A stretch of DNA of 64,000 nucleotides from Mycolicibacterium alvei (GTDB lineage: Bacteria > Actinomycetota > Actinomycetes > Mycobacteriales > Mycobacteriaceae): the NCBI RefSeq assembly GCF_010727325.1, contig NZ_AP022565.1, positions 2,666,001 to 2,730,000 of the forward strand, read 5' to 3'. Under the pieces are notes generated by a model. The model saw nothing but the letters and a program-made list of their open reading frames with translations. It searched no databases and had not been told where the DNA came from. A program made the translations under genes and the position numbers. Shown here in pieces: positions 25,586 to 34,566 of this stretch. Numbering within the stretch: position 1 is the first letter of the stretch; every line of letters begins with the position of its first letter.

Positions 25586-25599
25586 CTACCCGAGCGCAG

Positions 25600-27399
25600 T
25601 TACTGGAAGGCCCCGTTGATCACCGGTTGGGTGATCATGCCTTTTTCGACACCCCACATCGTCGCGATGGTGCGGTACTCGCCGGTGTCCATCACGTGTT
25701 CCAGCGCCAACCGCAACGACTCGGCCAGACCCGACCCCTTGGCCACCGGCCACCCGTAGGGCGCCGAGTCGAACACGTCGCCGGCGGGCTCCAACGCACT
25801 GCCGCTGAGCTTGATCGCGAACCCCGTGACGGGTGAATCGGCAGTCATGGCGTCGACCTCGCCGGCGATCAGCGCGGCCGTCACCTCATCCTGATGGGTG
25901 CGCACCACCTTCTCGACGGGAGGAAGCCCCGCCGCCACGCAGGCATCCGATTTGGCCGGGATCTCCGCAGTGTCCTGAATCGTGCTGTACGCCACGCCAA
26001 CTCGCAGCCCGCACGGCGAACCCGGGTCCGCCGACGAGCCGGGCCGCCGCGCCCACAACGTGCCCGCCTGGAAGTAGGTGACGAAGTCGGCCTGCTGCTC
26101 GCGCTCGGTCGTGTCGGTGATCGAGGACATGCCGACGTTGAAGTTGCCGTCGTGCACCGACGGCAGGATCCCCTCGAACCCTGTCTCACGGAAGTCGGGC
26201 ACCAGCCCCATCGTGCGAGCCACCGCCTTCATCAGGTCGATGTCGAAACCGACGATCTCGCCGCTGGAATTCTTGAACTCATTGGGCGCATACGGCACGT
26301 TCACCCCGATGACCAACCGGCCGGAGTCACGGATGTCGGACGGCACCGTTCTCGCGATCTCGTCCACCGCACCCGTCGGCGCCTGCACCGGACCGGACCC
26401 CGCCGAACCGGCTGCATTGGCCACCCGGTCCGGACCGCTCCCGCGCAGCTGCCACACCCCCACCGCGCACAGGCCGGCCACCAGGACCGTCGCGCCGGCG
26501 ATCGCAGCCATCTTCTTCGACACTCGCGCCCGGGTCGGAACCCGTTGTGCCGAATGGCGCCCCGACCGTCCGGTGGTACGCACCGGGACCTGCAGCGCGG
26601 CCCTTGCCGCCGCCGCCAGCGCCCCGGCACTCTGATAGCGCTTGGACGGTTTCTTCGCCATACCCTTGGCGATCACCTCGTCGAAGGCCGCCAGGCGTGG
26701 GTCCTTGTCGGAGGCTCGCGGTGACGGGGAGACCATGTGCCCGGCGATCTGCTGTTCGAGGCTGTCGGACGGGTAGGGCCGTTCCCCGGTGAGGCATTCG
26801 TAGAGCACGCACGCCAATGCGTAGATGTCCGAACGCGGATCGACCTTGCCGCCGTCGAACCGCTCCGGCGCCATGTAGGCCAGCGTGCCCAGGGTGCTGC
26901 CCGCGGTCGTCATGCCCGAGTCGCCCGCGGTACGGGCCAACCCGAAATCGATCAGGTACACGAAGTCGTTGTCGGCGATCAGGATGTTCGACGGCTTGAC
27001 GTCCCGATGGATCAGTCCGGCGGCATGCGCCCCGTCCAGCGCCTCGGCCACCTGCTCGACCATCCCGACCACGAAGGCCGGGTCCAGCGGCTTGCCGGTC
27101 TTGGTGAGCATGACGCCGAGGTTGCGGCCCTCGATCAACCGCATGTCCAGATAGAGCCGGCCGTCGATCTCGCCGAAACCGTGGATCGGCACCACATGCG
27201 GATTGCTCACCCCCGCCGCGGCGTGCGACTCGCGACGGAACCGTTCCTGAAACGTCGAATCCTGCGCCAGGTGCGGCGGTAGAACCTTGAGCGCGACAAT
27301 GCGGTCGGTGTCGGAATCGTAGGCCTGGTAAACCTCACCCATTCCGCCCCGACCGATCAGCTTCTTCAGCTGATAGTGCCCGAATGGGGTCGAATCCAC
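25600..27399 (-). CDS. Receptor Ser/Thr protein kinase with extracellular family-3 solute-binding domain
   Basis: A 599-residue fusion. Residues 1-270 are a Hanks-type kinase: glycine loop IGRGGMGEVY, Lys38 in VALKVL, catalytic loop HRDVKPSN (131-138), DFG (151-153), and activation segment with Thr164/165 and GTLAYMAPER. A basic linker leads to one transmembrane helix at about 297-317. Residues about 350-595 are a periplasmic binding domain of the SBP_bac_3 type, with RLVIGVNVPYAPNEF, GFDIDLMKAVA and GEVDAMTADSPV. Such domains bind amino acids or related nutrients, so the protein looks like a nutrient-sensing kinase. All catalytic residues are present. Distinct from PknB/PknH architecture. 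The gene is divergent from the flippase/pseudokinase gene. Confidence 0.9.
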   Translation of the reverse strand: MDSTPFGHYQLKKLIGRGGMGEVYQAYDSDTDRIVALKVLPPHLAQDSTFQERFRRESHAAAGVSNPHVVPIHGFGEIDGRLYLDMRLIEGRNLGVMLTKTGKPLDPAFVVGMVEQVAEALDGAHAAGLIHRDVKPSNILIADNDFVYLIDFGLARTAGDSGMTTAGSTLGTLAYMAPERFDGGKVDPRSDIYALACVLYECLTGERPYPSDSLEQQIAGHMVSPSPRASDKDPRLAAFDEVIAKGMAKKPSKRYQSAGALAAAARAALQVPVRTTGRSGRHSAQRVPTRARVSKKMAAIAGATVLVAGLCAVGVWQLRGSGPDRVANAAGSAGSGPVQAPTGAVDEIARTVPSDIRDSGRLVIGVNVPYAPNEFKNSSGEIVGFDIDLMKAVARTMGLVPDFRETGFEGILPSVHDGNFNVGMSSITDTTEREQQADFVTYFQAGTLWARRPGSSADPGSPCGLRVGVAYSTIQDTAEIPAKSDACVAAGLPPVEKVVRTHQDEVTAALIAGEVDAMTADSPVTGFAIKLSGSALEPAGDVFDSAPYGWPVAKGSGLAESLRLALEHVMDTGEYRTIATMWGVEKGMITQPVINGAFQ

Positions 27400-27645
27400 C
27401 CGTTCAACTCCTCCGGACCGGCCAATTCGGCGTCGGCATGTCGATCGAAGCTACATCACGTTGTGTGCCTCTGTCGGCGTAGATCACATCCGGCGAGCAA
27501 AAATTGTCGCCCGCGGTGACGGGTGAGACCGATGTGAACTCGTAACGGTCAAGATCACCACCAAATGCCGATATCGGCACGCGATCCCGCTACCTTGGTC
27601 GCGGGCTTTGATAGTGCGTCTCGATAACGGCCGGAAAGGGGGAAC

Positions 27646-30021
27646 ATGCGCGTCGACGGACGGGATATCGCCGTCACCGGCAGCCTGCTGCAACCCCTGA
27701 CCCGTCGTACCAACGACATCCTGCGTCTGGCGCTGGCCGCGATCTTCCTGGCCACCGTCATCACCAGCTCGCTGATCACCCGCTACGAGTGGGTGGCGTT
27801 GGAGAAGTCGATCTCCGAGATCGTCGGCGTGCTGACCCCCACCCAGTCCAATCTGGTGTACCTCGCGTACGGCATCGCGATCCTGGCCCTGCCGTTCGTG
27901 ATCCTGGTCAGCCTGGTACTCGGGCGGCAATGGAAACTGCTGGGCGCCTATGCGACCGCGGCCCTGATCACCATCGTTTCGCTGTCGATCACCGCCAACG
28001 GCATCGCCGCCCCCAAGTGGCATTTCGACCTGTCCGACCGGCTCGACTCGCAGCTGTCGCAGTTCCTCGACGACCCCCGCTGGATCGGCATGCTCGCCGC
28101 GGTGCTCACGGTCTCCGGGCCGTGGCTGTCCCGTCGGCTACGCCGCTGGTGGTGGACGCTGCTGCTGGCGTTCGTCCCCATCCACCTCGTGGTCAGTGCC
28201 GTGGTGCCGGCCCGCTCACTGCTGGGGTTGTCCGCGGGCTGGTTCGTCGGCGCCCTGGTGGTGTGGATCGTCGGTACCCCCGCGCTGGAAGTCCCGCTCG
28301 ACGGCGCGGTGCGCGCACTGGCCCGGCGGGGCTTCGTCGTCTCGGCGTTCACCGTGGTGCGCCCGGCCGGTACCGGCCCGCTGACGCTCGACGCGGCGTC
28401 GCTGGATCCGGACTCCAGCGCCGTCGTCGAGCTCTACGGCCCCAACCAACAGAGCGGCGGCGCCGTCCGTCAGGTGTGGCGAAAGCTGCGCCTGCGCTCC
28501 AACGAGACCGCGCCCCTGCAGACCTCGATGCGCCGCGCCGTCGAGCACCGGGCCTTGATGGCGATAGCCATCGGCGACCTGGGCCTGGCCAGCACCTCGA
28601 CCATGTCGATGGCCGCGCTCGACCGCGGCTGGACGCTCTACGCGCACAACCGCAAACGCGGCATCCCGCTGGACCAGTGCACCGACGAGATCACCGTCGG
28701 GCGAGTGTGGAACGCGCTGCGCACCCTGCACGACCACCAGATCTCCCACGGCGATCTCCACAGCAAGGAGATCACCGTCGACGAGGGCGCCGTGCTGTTC
28801 GGCGGGTTCGGCAGCGCCGAATACGGCGCCACCGACGCCCAGTTGCAGTCCGACATCGCCCAACTGCTCGTCACCACGACGGCGCTGTACACCCCGGAAT
28901 CTGCGGTGACCGCGGCGATCGAGGCGTTCGGCCGCGACACCGTGCTGACCGCGTCACGCCGCCTGACCAAGGCCGCGGTGCCGTCCCGGGTCCGTGACGC
29001 TGTTCCCGACGCCAAGGCCGTGATGGCCGCAGCCCGCGACGAGGTGAAACGCCAGACGGGTGCCGACCAGATCCAGACCGAGACCATCACGCGGTTCACC
29101 CGAAACCAGGTGATCCAGCTGGTGTTGTTGGGCGCCCTGGTCTATGTGGCCTACCCGTTCATCAGCACCGTGCCGACGTTCTTCTCCGAACTGCGCACCG
29201 TGAACTGGTCATGGGCCGCACTCGGGCTGACCGTCTCGGCGCTGACCTATGTCGGCGCGGCCGCCGCACTGTGGGCCTGCGCCGACGGGCTGGTGAGTTT
29301 CCGCAACCTCTCGATCATGCAGGTGGCCAATACCTTTGCCGCCACCACCACGCCCGCAGGCGTCGGCGGGCTGGCATTGAGCACCCGGTTCCTGCAGAAG
29401 GGCGGGCTGAGCACGACACGCGCCACCGCCGCGGTGGCCCTGCAACAGTCGGTGCAGGTGATCGTGCACGTGTTCCTGCTGATCCTGTTCAGTACCGCGG
29501 CCGGCGCGTCGGCCGACCTGTCGCACTTCGTGCCGAGTTCCACGATCCTGTATCTCATCGCCGGGCTCGCGCTCGGACTCATCGGCGCGTTCCTGGCCGT
29601 GCCGAAGCTGCGACGCTGGCTCGCATCCTCGGTGCGGCCCAAACTCGAAGAGGTCACCGCCGACCTGGTCAAACTGGCCCGCGAACCCCAACGGCTCGCC
29701 TTGATCGTGCTGGGCGCGGCGGGCACCACTCTCGGTGCGGCCCTGGCACTGTGGGCCAGTGTCGAGGCGTTCGGCGGCACCACCTCATTCGTCACCGTCA
29801 CGGTCGTGACGATGGTCGGCGGCACCCTGGCCTCGGCAGCCCCCACCCCCGGCGGTGTCGGCGCCGTCGAGGCGGCCCTGATCGGTGGTCTGGCGGCATT
29901 CGGTGTCCCCGCCGCGATCGCGGTGCCCGCGGTCCTGCTCTACCGGGTGCTGACCTGCTGGCTGCCGGTGTTCATCGGCTGGCCGGTGATGCGTTGGCTG
30001 ACGAAGAACGACATGATCTGA
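27646..30021 (+). CDS. Flippase-like (UPF0104/MprF-type) membrane protein with internal degenerate kinase domain
   Basis: A 791-residue polytopic protein. About seven N-terminal helices (residues 25-225) are followed by a cytosolic region of about 240 residues, then a UPF0104/lysylphosphatidylglycerol-synthase-type transmembrane domain (about 485-785) with motifs TTTPAGVGGLALS and SAAPTPGGVGAVEAAL. The cytosolic region carries a kinase-like catalytic loop, HGDLHSKEITVDE, but the expected Asn is Glu and the DFG position reads GFG, so it is probably a pseudokinase. UPF0104 proteins flip lipids or glycolipids. It starts 246 bp from the divergent receptor-kinase gene; regulation by that kinase is an inference. 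Confidence 0.78.
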   Translation: MRVDGRDIAVTGSLLQPLTRRTNDILRLALAAIFLATVITSSLITRYEWVALEKSISEIVGVLTPTQSNLVYLAYGIAILALPFVILVSLVLGRQWKLLGAYATAALITIVSLSITANGIAAPKWHFDLSDRLDSQLSQFLDDPRWIGMLAAVLTVSGPWLSRRLRRWWWTLLLAFVPIHLVVSAVVPARSLLGLSAGWFVGALVVWIVGTPALEVPLDGAVRALARRGFVVSAFTVVRPAGTGPLTLDAASLDPDSSAVVELYGPNQQSGGAVRQVWRKLRLRSNETAPLQTSMRRAVEHRALMAIAIGDLGLASTSTMSMAALDRGWTLYAHNRKRGIPLDQCTDEITVGRVWNALRTLHDHQISHGDLHSKEITVDEGAVLFGGFGSAEYGATDAQLQSDIAQLLVTTTALYTPESAVTAAIEAFGRDTVLTASRRLTKAAVPSRVRDAVPDAKAVMAAARDEVKRQTGADQIQTETITRFTRNQVIQLVLLGALVYVAYPFISTVPTFFSELRTVNWSWAALGLTVSALTYVGAAAALWACADGLVSFRNLSIMQVANTFAATTTPAGVGGLALSTRFLQKGGLSTTRATAAVALQQSVQVIVHVFLLILFSTAAGASADLSHFVPSSTILYLIAGLALGLIGAFLAVPKLRRWLASSVRPKLEEVTADLVKLAREPQRLALIVLGAAGTTLGAALALWASVEAFGGTTSFVTVTVVTMVGGTLASAAPTPGGVGAVEAALIGGLAAFGVPAAIAVPAVLLYRVLTCWLPVFIGWPVMRWLTKNDMI

Positions 30022-30068
30022 GCCGGGTGCCGGCGTGGCGTCGGCGTGTCGCGGCCGGCGAGCACATA

Positions 30069-30373
30069 CCGACCTGCCCGCCTGTGAGCGACAACTCAGC
30101 GACAATCGCCACATGCATACCGTGAGCACCGTTGGTCACGTGTGCGATGTGAACTTGCGTCACTCAAATGCGCATTGGCCTCGTAAGCAACGGAATTCGG
30201 GTTGCCCAGCTGTCAGCGACAGTGTCGCTGACAGCTGGGCACTGGACGGGTGGGACTGATGAGGCCCATGGCACTGGATTGGCGAAAACGCTCAGCGACA
30301 ATGGGTTTGACGAGACAAGAGCTACTGGTGTTGCGATTGTCGCTGAAAAGTCGCTAACAGGCGGGCACATCGG
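30069..30373. repeat. Nested 305-bp palindromic element between convergent genes
   Basis: Outer arms of 46 bp (30069-30114 and 30328-30373) are inverted copies with about 85% identity (shared core GCCCGCCTGT.AGCGAC and TCAGCGACAATCGC). Exactly at the centre (30204-30240) lies a perfect 17-bp hairpin, GCCCAGCTGTCAGCGAC, with a 3-nt loop. Inner and outer symmetry axes coincide within one base. The arm and centre sequences share the unit GTCGCT.ACAG..GGGCAC. The segments between are not palindromic. It fills the gap between the flippase-like gene and the molybdoenzyme gene and could be a terminator, a miniature inverted-repeat element, or both. Confidence 0.7.
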
Positions 30374-30390
30374 CCATCGGTCCGAACCGG

Positions 30391-32166
30391 CTAAATCGGC
30401 ATGCGATACCCGAAGTACTCGTGGTCCTCGTTGTATCCGCCACGGCCCCAACCGACCTCGCGGAAATCGGCCACGAATTCGACGGCCTCGATCCACTTGA
30501 CCTGCTTAAAGCCGAGCTCCAACTCGTTGCGTAGTCGCAGCGGCGCGCCGTGAGCCTCGCTGAGCGGTTCTCCGTTCATCTCGTAGGCCAGCAGTGCCAT
30601 CGGTTCACGCATGTGCTCGATCCGGTGGCAGTCGTAGTAACGCCCATGACCGGGTTCGGCCCCGTCGGCAAGCGAGTAGAACACCACCCACTTCGCCTCC
30701 GGTAGCGGCTGCACCAACGCCAGGATGTCGGTCATCCGGACACCGCCCCACTTGGCCACCCCCGACCAGCCCTGGATGCAGTAGTGCTGGGTGATCTGCT
30801 CATGTTTGGGCAGTGCCAACAACTCTGCGTAGGAAAACTCGACCGGGTTGGCCACCAGCCCCGCCACCCGCAGCGTGTACTGCGACCAGCCGCCGTCCTG
30901 CAGCCGGCGGTACTGGTCGCTGTCGGGCAGTCGGCCGTTGGCCCAGAAGTACGGGGTGATGTCCTTGTCCCGGTACGTCGCCCGCGGATGGGTCCGTTCC
31001 ATCCAGGCCTTGGCCCAGCCGACAGTGACCCGCCCCACGTTATGCACCAGCCGCGGATAGCGCAGCGTCAAAGGTGTTGCGACCAGCCACAACCCGATCA
31101 CAATCAACCCAGCCACGCCGAAAACGACCAGCGCCCAGAGAGACCGGGTGTCACTGCCGAGGGTGATGTGGTTGAGATTGGTCAACGCGCCGGTGCTGAG
31201 CACCATGGTGACGTGGACGACGATGAAGCCGACCATCCACAGCCACACCACGAAATGCACGGTGCGGGCGACCTGGCGATTGAGCGGTCCACGGCCCGTG
31301 CCGAACCTCGCGGCCACGGCCGGCGCCTGCAGCAGGCCGGTGAGGAACGCGAGCGGCGCCGCAACGAAGACCGTGATGAAGTACGCCAGCACCTGCAGGC
31401 CGTTGTAGACGGTGAAGCCCTGGTTCAGAGGGAAATTCAGCGATGCGTACTGCACCGCGGCCGAGAGTGCGTTGGGAAAGACATCCCACGATTGCGGCAC
31501 GATCCGCTGCCACTGCCCGGTGCTGAACAGCAGCACGTAGAACACCGCTCCGTTCACCAACCACAACAGGTCGAAGCCGAAGTGCCACCACCGGGCCAGC
31601 CCGATCGAGTGACGAATACCCGGAATTCCCAACCACTTCGGCAGGCCCACCGCGTCGTCCTTGGACGTCCACAACCGTGGCGCGTCGTCCTTGTCCAGCC
31701 GATCGCCGGGCACCTCGCCGCGCAACCGGAGCCACTCCGTGCCCGGCCGGCAGCCCGAGTTCATATACAGCCGCGGATGGTCGGCCAGGATCTGCAACCC
31801 GGAGCGCAGGATGAACATCATGAAGACGATGTTGAAGAAATGCTGCCAGCGCAGCCACGCCGGAAAACCAGCGGTGACCGCGGGCGCATAGCTGGTCGAC
31901 GTGCCCGGATAGCGGGTCAGGAAGTCCTGCATCCAGCCGTACTGCCGGAGTCGCTGAGCCACCGCGATCACGACGACCAATGCGACAGCACCGAGAAGCA
32001 CCAGCCACAATCCGTTGACCCAGTGCCGGCCGAACCGCACCGACGGGAACCGGGCAGGTGCCTGGGGGATGCCGCCGGCGAACCGCCGTTCATCGACACG
32101 TTCGCGCAGCGCCCCAGCCGGTCGATCACTGTCCAGCAACGCCCCCAACTGGTTGTCGACGGCCAT
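30391..32166 (-). CDS. Molybdopterin-dependent oxidoreductase fused to a b561-like membrane domain
   Basis: A 591-residue protein. The N-terminal 370 residues contain about five transmembrane helices with histidines suited to heme ligation (RWQHFFNIVFMMF, RWWHFGFDLLW, VHFVVWLWMVGFIVVHV), like cytochrome b561/NrfD-type anchors. The C-terminal 190 residues are a sulfite-oxidase-fold domain, with the molybdenum-binding cysteine in QHYCIQGWSGVAKWGG and the tail motif LRLRNELELGFKQVKWI. It probably passes electrons between the quinone pool and an extracytoplasmic or cytosolic Mo centre. There is no Tat signal before the Mo domain, so its side of the membrane is unclear. The substrate is unknown. 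ATG at 32166 has GAGGAGG-like sequence upstream. Confidence 0.82.
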   Translation of the reverse strand: MAVDNQLGALLDSDRPAGALRERVDERRFAGGIPQAPARFPSVRFGRHWVNGLWLVLLGAVALVVVIAVAQRLRQYGWMQDFLTRYPGTSTSYAPAVTAGFPAWLRWQHFFNIVFMMFILRSGLQILADHPRLYMNSGCRPGTEWLRLRGEVPGDRLDKDDAPRLWTSKDDAVGLPKWLGIPGIRHSIGLARWWHFGFDLLWLVNGAVFYVLLFSTGQWQRIVPQSWDVFPNALSAAVQYASLNFPLNQGFTVYNGLQVLAYFITVFVAAPLAFLTGLLQAPAVAARFGTGRGPLNRQVARTVHFVVWLWMVGFIVVHVTMVLSTGALTNLNHITLGSDTRSLWALVVFGVAGLIVIGLWLVATPLTLRYPRLVHNVGRVTVGWAKAWMERTHPRATYRDKDITPYFWANGRLPDSDQYRRLQDGGWSQYTLRVAGLVANPVEFSYAELLALPKHEQITQHYCIQGWSGVAKWGGVRMTDILALVQPLPEAKWVVFYSLADGAEPGHGRYYDCHRIEHMREPMALLAYEMNGEPLSEAHGAPLRLRNELELGFKQVKWIEAVEFVADFREVGWGRGGYNEDHEYFGYRMPI

Positions 32167-32193
32167 GCCCCGACCTCCTCATCACCGCGCGCA

Positions 32194-32436
32194 TCACAGG
32201 ATCCACGGGAAGTTCCCGTACATCGGGAAATTGTTGACGAACGGCGGAGCATCGTTGATCTGCGCGTTGCCGGGTGAGATGCACTCACTACCGACGTTGG
32301 TGGTGGTACACGACTGCGGAGCCGGCTCGATGTGCTGACTGCCGGTCGGTACCGGTACGGCTCCCGCGAGGGGCGCCAAGATGAGCGACACCGCGACACC
32401 GGCCGTGGCCAGCGCGGCGGCAGGAACTATTCGCAT
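32194..32436 (-). CDS. Small secreted protein of unknown function
   Basis: An 80-residue precursor with a signal peptide (residues 1-26, LSLIL..PLAGA pattern, cleavage near GAVPVP). The mature domain of about 54 residues has two cysteines (QSCTTTN, SECISPG) and a proline/asparagine-rich C-terminus ending GNFPWIL. This is a mycobacterial small secreted protein type with no known role. It lies 27 nt upstream of the molybdoenzyme gene on the same strand, so co-transcription is likely. ATG at 32436 is preferred because earlier codons read as noncoding. Confidence 0.65.
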   Translation of the reverse strand: MRIVPAAALATAGVAVSLILAPLAGAVPVPTGSQHIEPAPQSCTTTNVGSECISPGNAQINDAPPFVNNFPMYGNFPWIL

Positions 32437-32619
32437 GATCCGCCACCTTCCATATGTTTTTGTATGGTCCACCTTCAAGCTAGCCCCGCCAGCTGGGGAT
32501 TCCCTGAGGCGAATGTGAGCGCAGGCGAGAACTTTGCGAAGAGCAAGGCACCGAAGTCCTGCCGAGCGAACAAAACCGGCGCTGCCAGCCACCCCGGTGA
32601 GGTGCAATGATGATTTGCT

Positions 32620-34566
32620 ATGGACAGCGCCGACCCCACCGAGCTGATCCGCCGTGCCGATGCGGCGCTCGCCGGAATCGGCAAACTTCGGGCCGAGATC
32701 GCCGACCGTATCCACGCCGGCACCGACGAGGTAGTCACCCGGGCACTTCAGGCCGCACCGCTGGAGCACCTGCGCCCCTACCTGGCACGCGGCGCCCGTC
32801 TCGGCGGGCTGGCCAACTCCGAGTACGGCACGGTCGCCGACATCCACACCGTGCCGGCCCGGCTGTTGACCCAGGTCCCCGGCGTCGACATCGAGGCTGC
32901 GCAATCCGTCCAGGCCGCGGCACAGGCGATGGCCGAGCACATCCGCACCAGCACGCGCCCCCAGCTACGCAATGAAGACACCGAGCTACTCACCTCGCTG
33001 CTGACGTTGGTTCACGCCGATGCACCGGTCAAGCAGTTGCGCCGGCTGATGCCGCGACTGCGCAGCCACAGCGCCTCCGATCAGTTGCGGGAAACGGTCG
33101 GCGAGCTGCTCGACCGGATCGAGGAGGCCCACCAGTCCCAGGGCGACCCGTGGAGTTCATACCGCGCCGACCCGCGCCCGATCGACCAGTTGCTGAGTGA
33201 ATTCTCTTCCGGCACAACCGATGTGGATGCCGCCCAGGGGTTTGTCGGAGCGGAGGTGGCCGCGCAGGTCGAGCAGACCGTGCTGAACCGTTCCCTACTG
33301 CAGACCGAGTTGCGCGGCTACCAGGAGTTCGGCGCCCGCTATGCGGTAGCACGCGAACGGGTCCTGCTGTGCGACGACCTGGGGCTCGGCAAAACCCTGC
33401 AGGCATTGGCGGTCGTCGCCCACCTGGCCGCCACGCAACAACTGCGCCACACCCTGGTGATCTGCCAGCCCAACACCGGAATCCATTGGGCCGCAGAAAC
33501 AGCCAAGCACACCGCGTTGCGGGCGGTCGAGATCCGCGGCAGTGAACGCGATGCCCGCCTTGAGAATTGGAAGACCTCCGGCGGCGTGGCCATCGTCTCC
33601 TACGACACCGTGGCGCGCATCAAACTGCCCGAACGGCCCGGCCTGGTCATCGTGGACGAGGCACACCTGCTGCGCGACCCGAAATCGGACCGGGCCCGCG
33701 CCGTCCGCAACGTGTTGACCTCCGACAACCGCGTGCTGTTCCTGTCCGGTGTGCCGATGCACCAACGGATCGGCGGTTTCCGCCACCTCGCCGATTTCCT
33801 GCAACCCGACGTCGCGGGCAAGGTGGCGCCCAACGCGGGCGACCGCGGATCGATCGCATTCCGCCGCGCCGTGGACCGGGTGTACCTGCGACGCGACTAC
33901 CGCGACGTGGTCGACGAACTCCCGGCGCGGATTTCCACCGAGGAATGGGTACGGCCCACCCGGGCGGACCGCGAGCGCTACCGCCAGGCCGTCACCAGCG
34001 GCAACTTCAACGCGATCCGGCAGGGTGCCTGGCCGTCCGGTTCGCCGGCGCCGGGGGCCAAACTGGACCGACTCGTCGAGCTCGCCAACGAGGCCCACAT
34101 CAACGGGGCCAGGGTGGTGGTGTTCTCCCACTTTCCCGCCGTGCTTGAGGTGATTCGGAAAGCCTTGCCGGGCAATGTCTTCGGAACCATCGACGCGTCA
34201 GTACCCGATCAGCAGGCCGTCGTCGACGCCTTCGCCACCGACCGCGGTCCGGCCACCCTGCTGGCCCACATCGGTGCCGGCAAGCTGGACCTGCGTCGGC
34301 TGAACGCCCCGGCGGTGTTCATCATCGCCGAACCTCAGTGGCAGCCGCGCGCCGAACGGCAGGTGATCGGACGCACCCAGCGACTCAGCGAACTGCACAC
34401 CGTGCGCGTCTACCGACTGCTGGCCAGGGGCACCGTCGACGAACCGATCCGCCGCCTGGCGCAGCATCCCGACCAGGCCCCACCGCATCAGGACGAGGTG
34501 GTGCGGGCCGAACAGGCCCGGCTGGCCCGGGCCGGGCTCACCGCCAGGTTCAGTGGAAACGGTTGA
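32620..34566 (+). CDS. SNF2-like superfamily 2 DNA helicase/translocase
   Basis: A 648-residue protein. About 230 N-terminal residues include a helix-hairpin-like segment (VPARLLTQVPGVDIEAAQ) suited to DNA binding. The helicase core has motif I DDLGLGKTLQA (about 250), motif II VDEAHLL (about 345), motif III FLSGVP, motif V/VI region LLAHIGAGKLDLRRLN and RQVIGRTQRL. SNF2 proteins move on double-stranded DNA using ATP. There is no nuclease domain or adjacent restriction gene. The 3' end overlaps the convergent proline-rich gene by 17 bases. Confidence 0.85.
   Translation: MDSADPTELIRRADAALAGIGKLRAEIADRIHAGTDEVVTRALQAAPLEHLRPYLARGARLGGLANSEYGTVADIHTVPARLLTQVPGVDIEAAQSVQAAAQAMAEHIRTSTRPQLRNEDTELLTSLLTLVHADAPVKQLRRLMPRLRSHSASDQLRETVGELLDRIEEAHQSQGDPWSSYRADPRPIDQLLSEFSSGTTDVDAAQGFVGAEVAAQVEQTVLNRSLLQTELRGYQEFGARYAVARERVLLCDDLGLGKTLQALAVVAHLAATQQLRHTLVICQPNTGIHWAAETAKHTALRAVEIRGSERDARLENWKTSGGVAIVSYDTVARIKLPERPGLVIVDEAHLLRDPKSDRARAVRNVLTSDNRVLFLSGVPMHQRIGGFRHLADFLQPDVAGKVAPNAGDRGSIAFRRAVDRVYLRRDYRDVVDELPARISTEEWVRPTRADRERYRQAVTSGNFNAIRQGAWPSGSPAPGAKLDRLVELANEAHINGARVVVFSHFPAVLEVIRKALPGNVFGTIDASVPDQQAVVDAFATDRGPATLLAHIGAGKLDLRRLNAPAVFIIAEPQWQPRAERQVIGRTQRLSELHTVRVYRLLARGTVDEPIRRLAQHPDQAPPHQDEVVRAEQARLARAGLTARFSGNG

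Noticed and set aside
30164..30500. Two opposing frames of 110 codons with repeated peptide patterns across 30.2-30.5 kb
   Set aside because: The repeated peptides come from the palindromic DNA repeat. No start signal or known family was seen.
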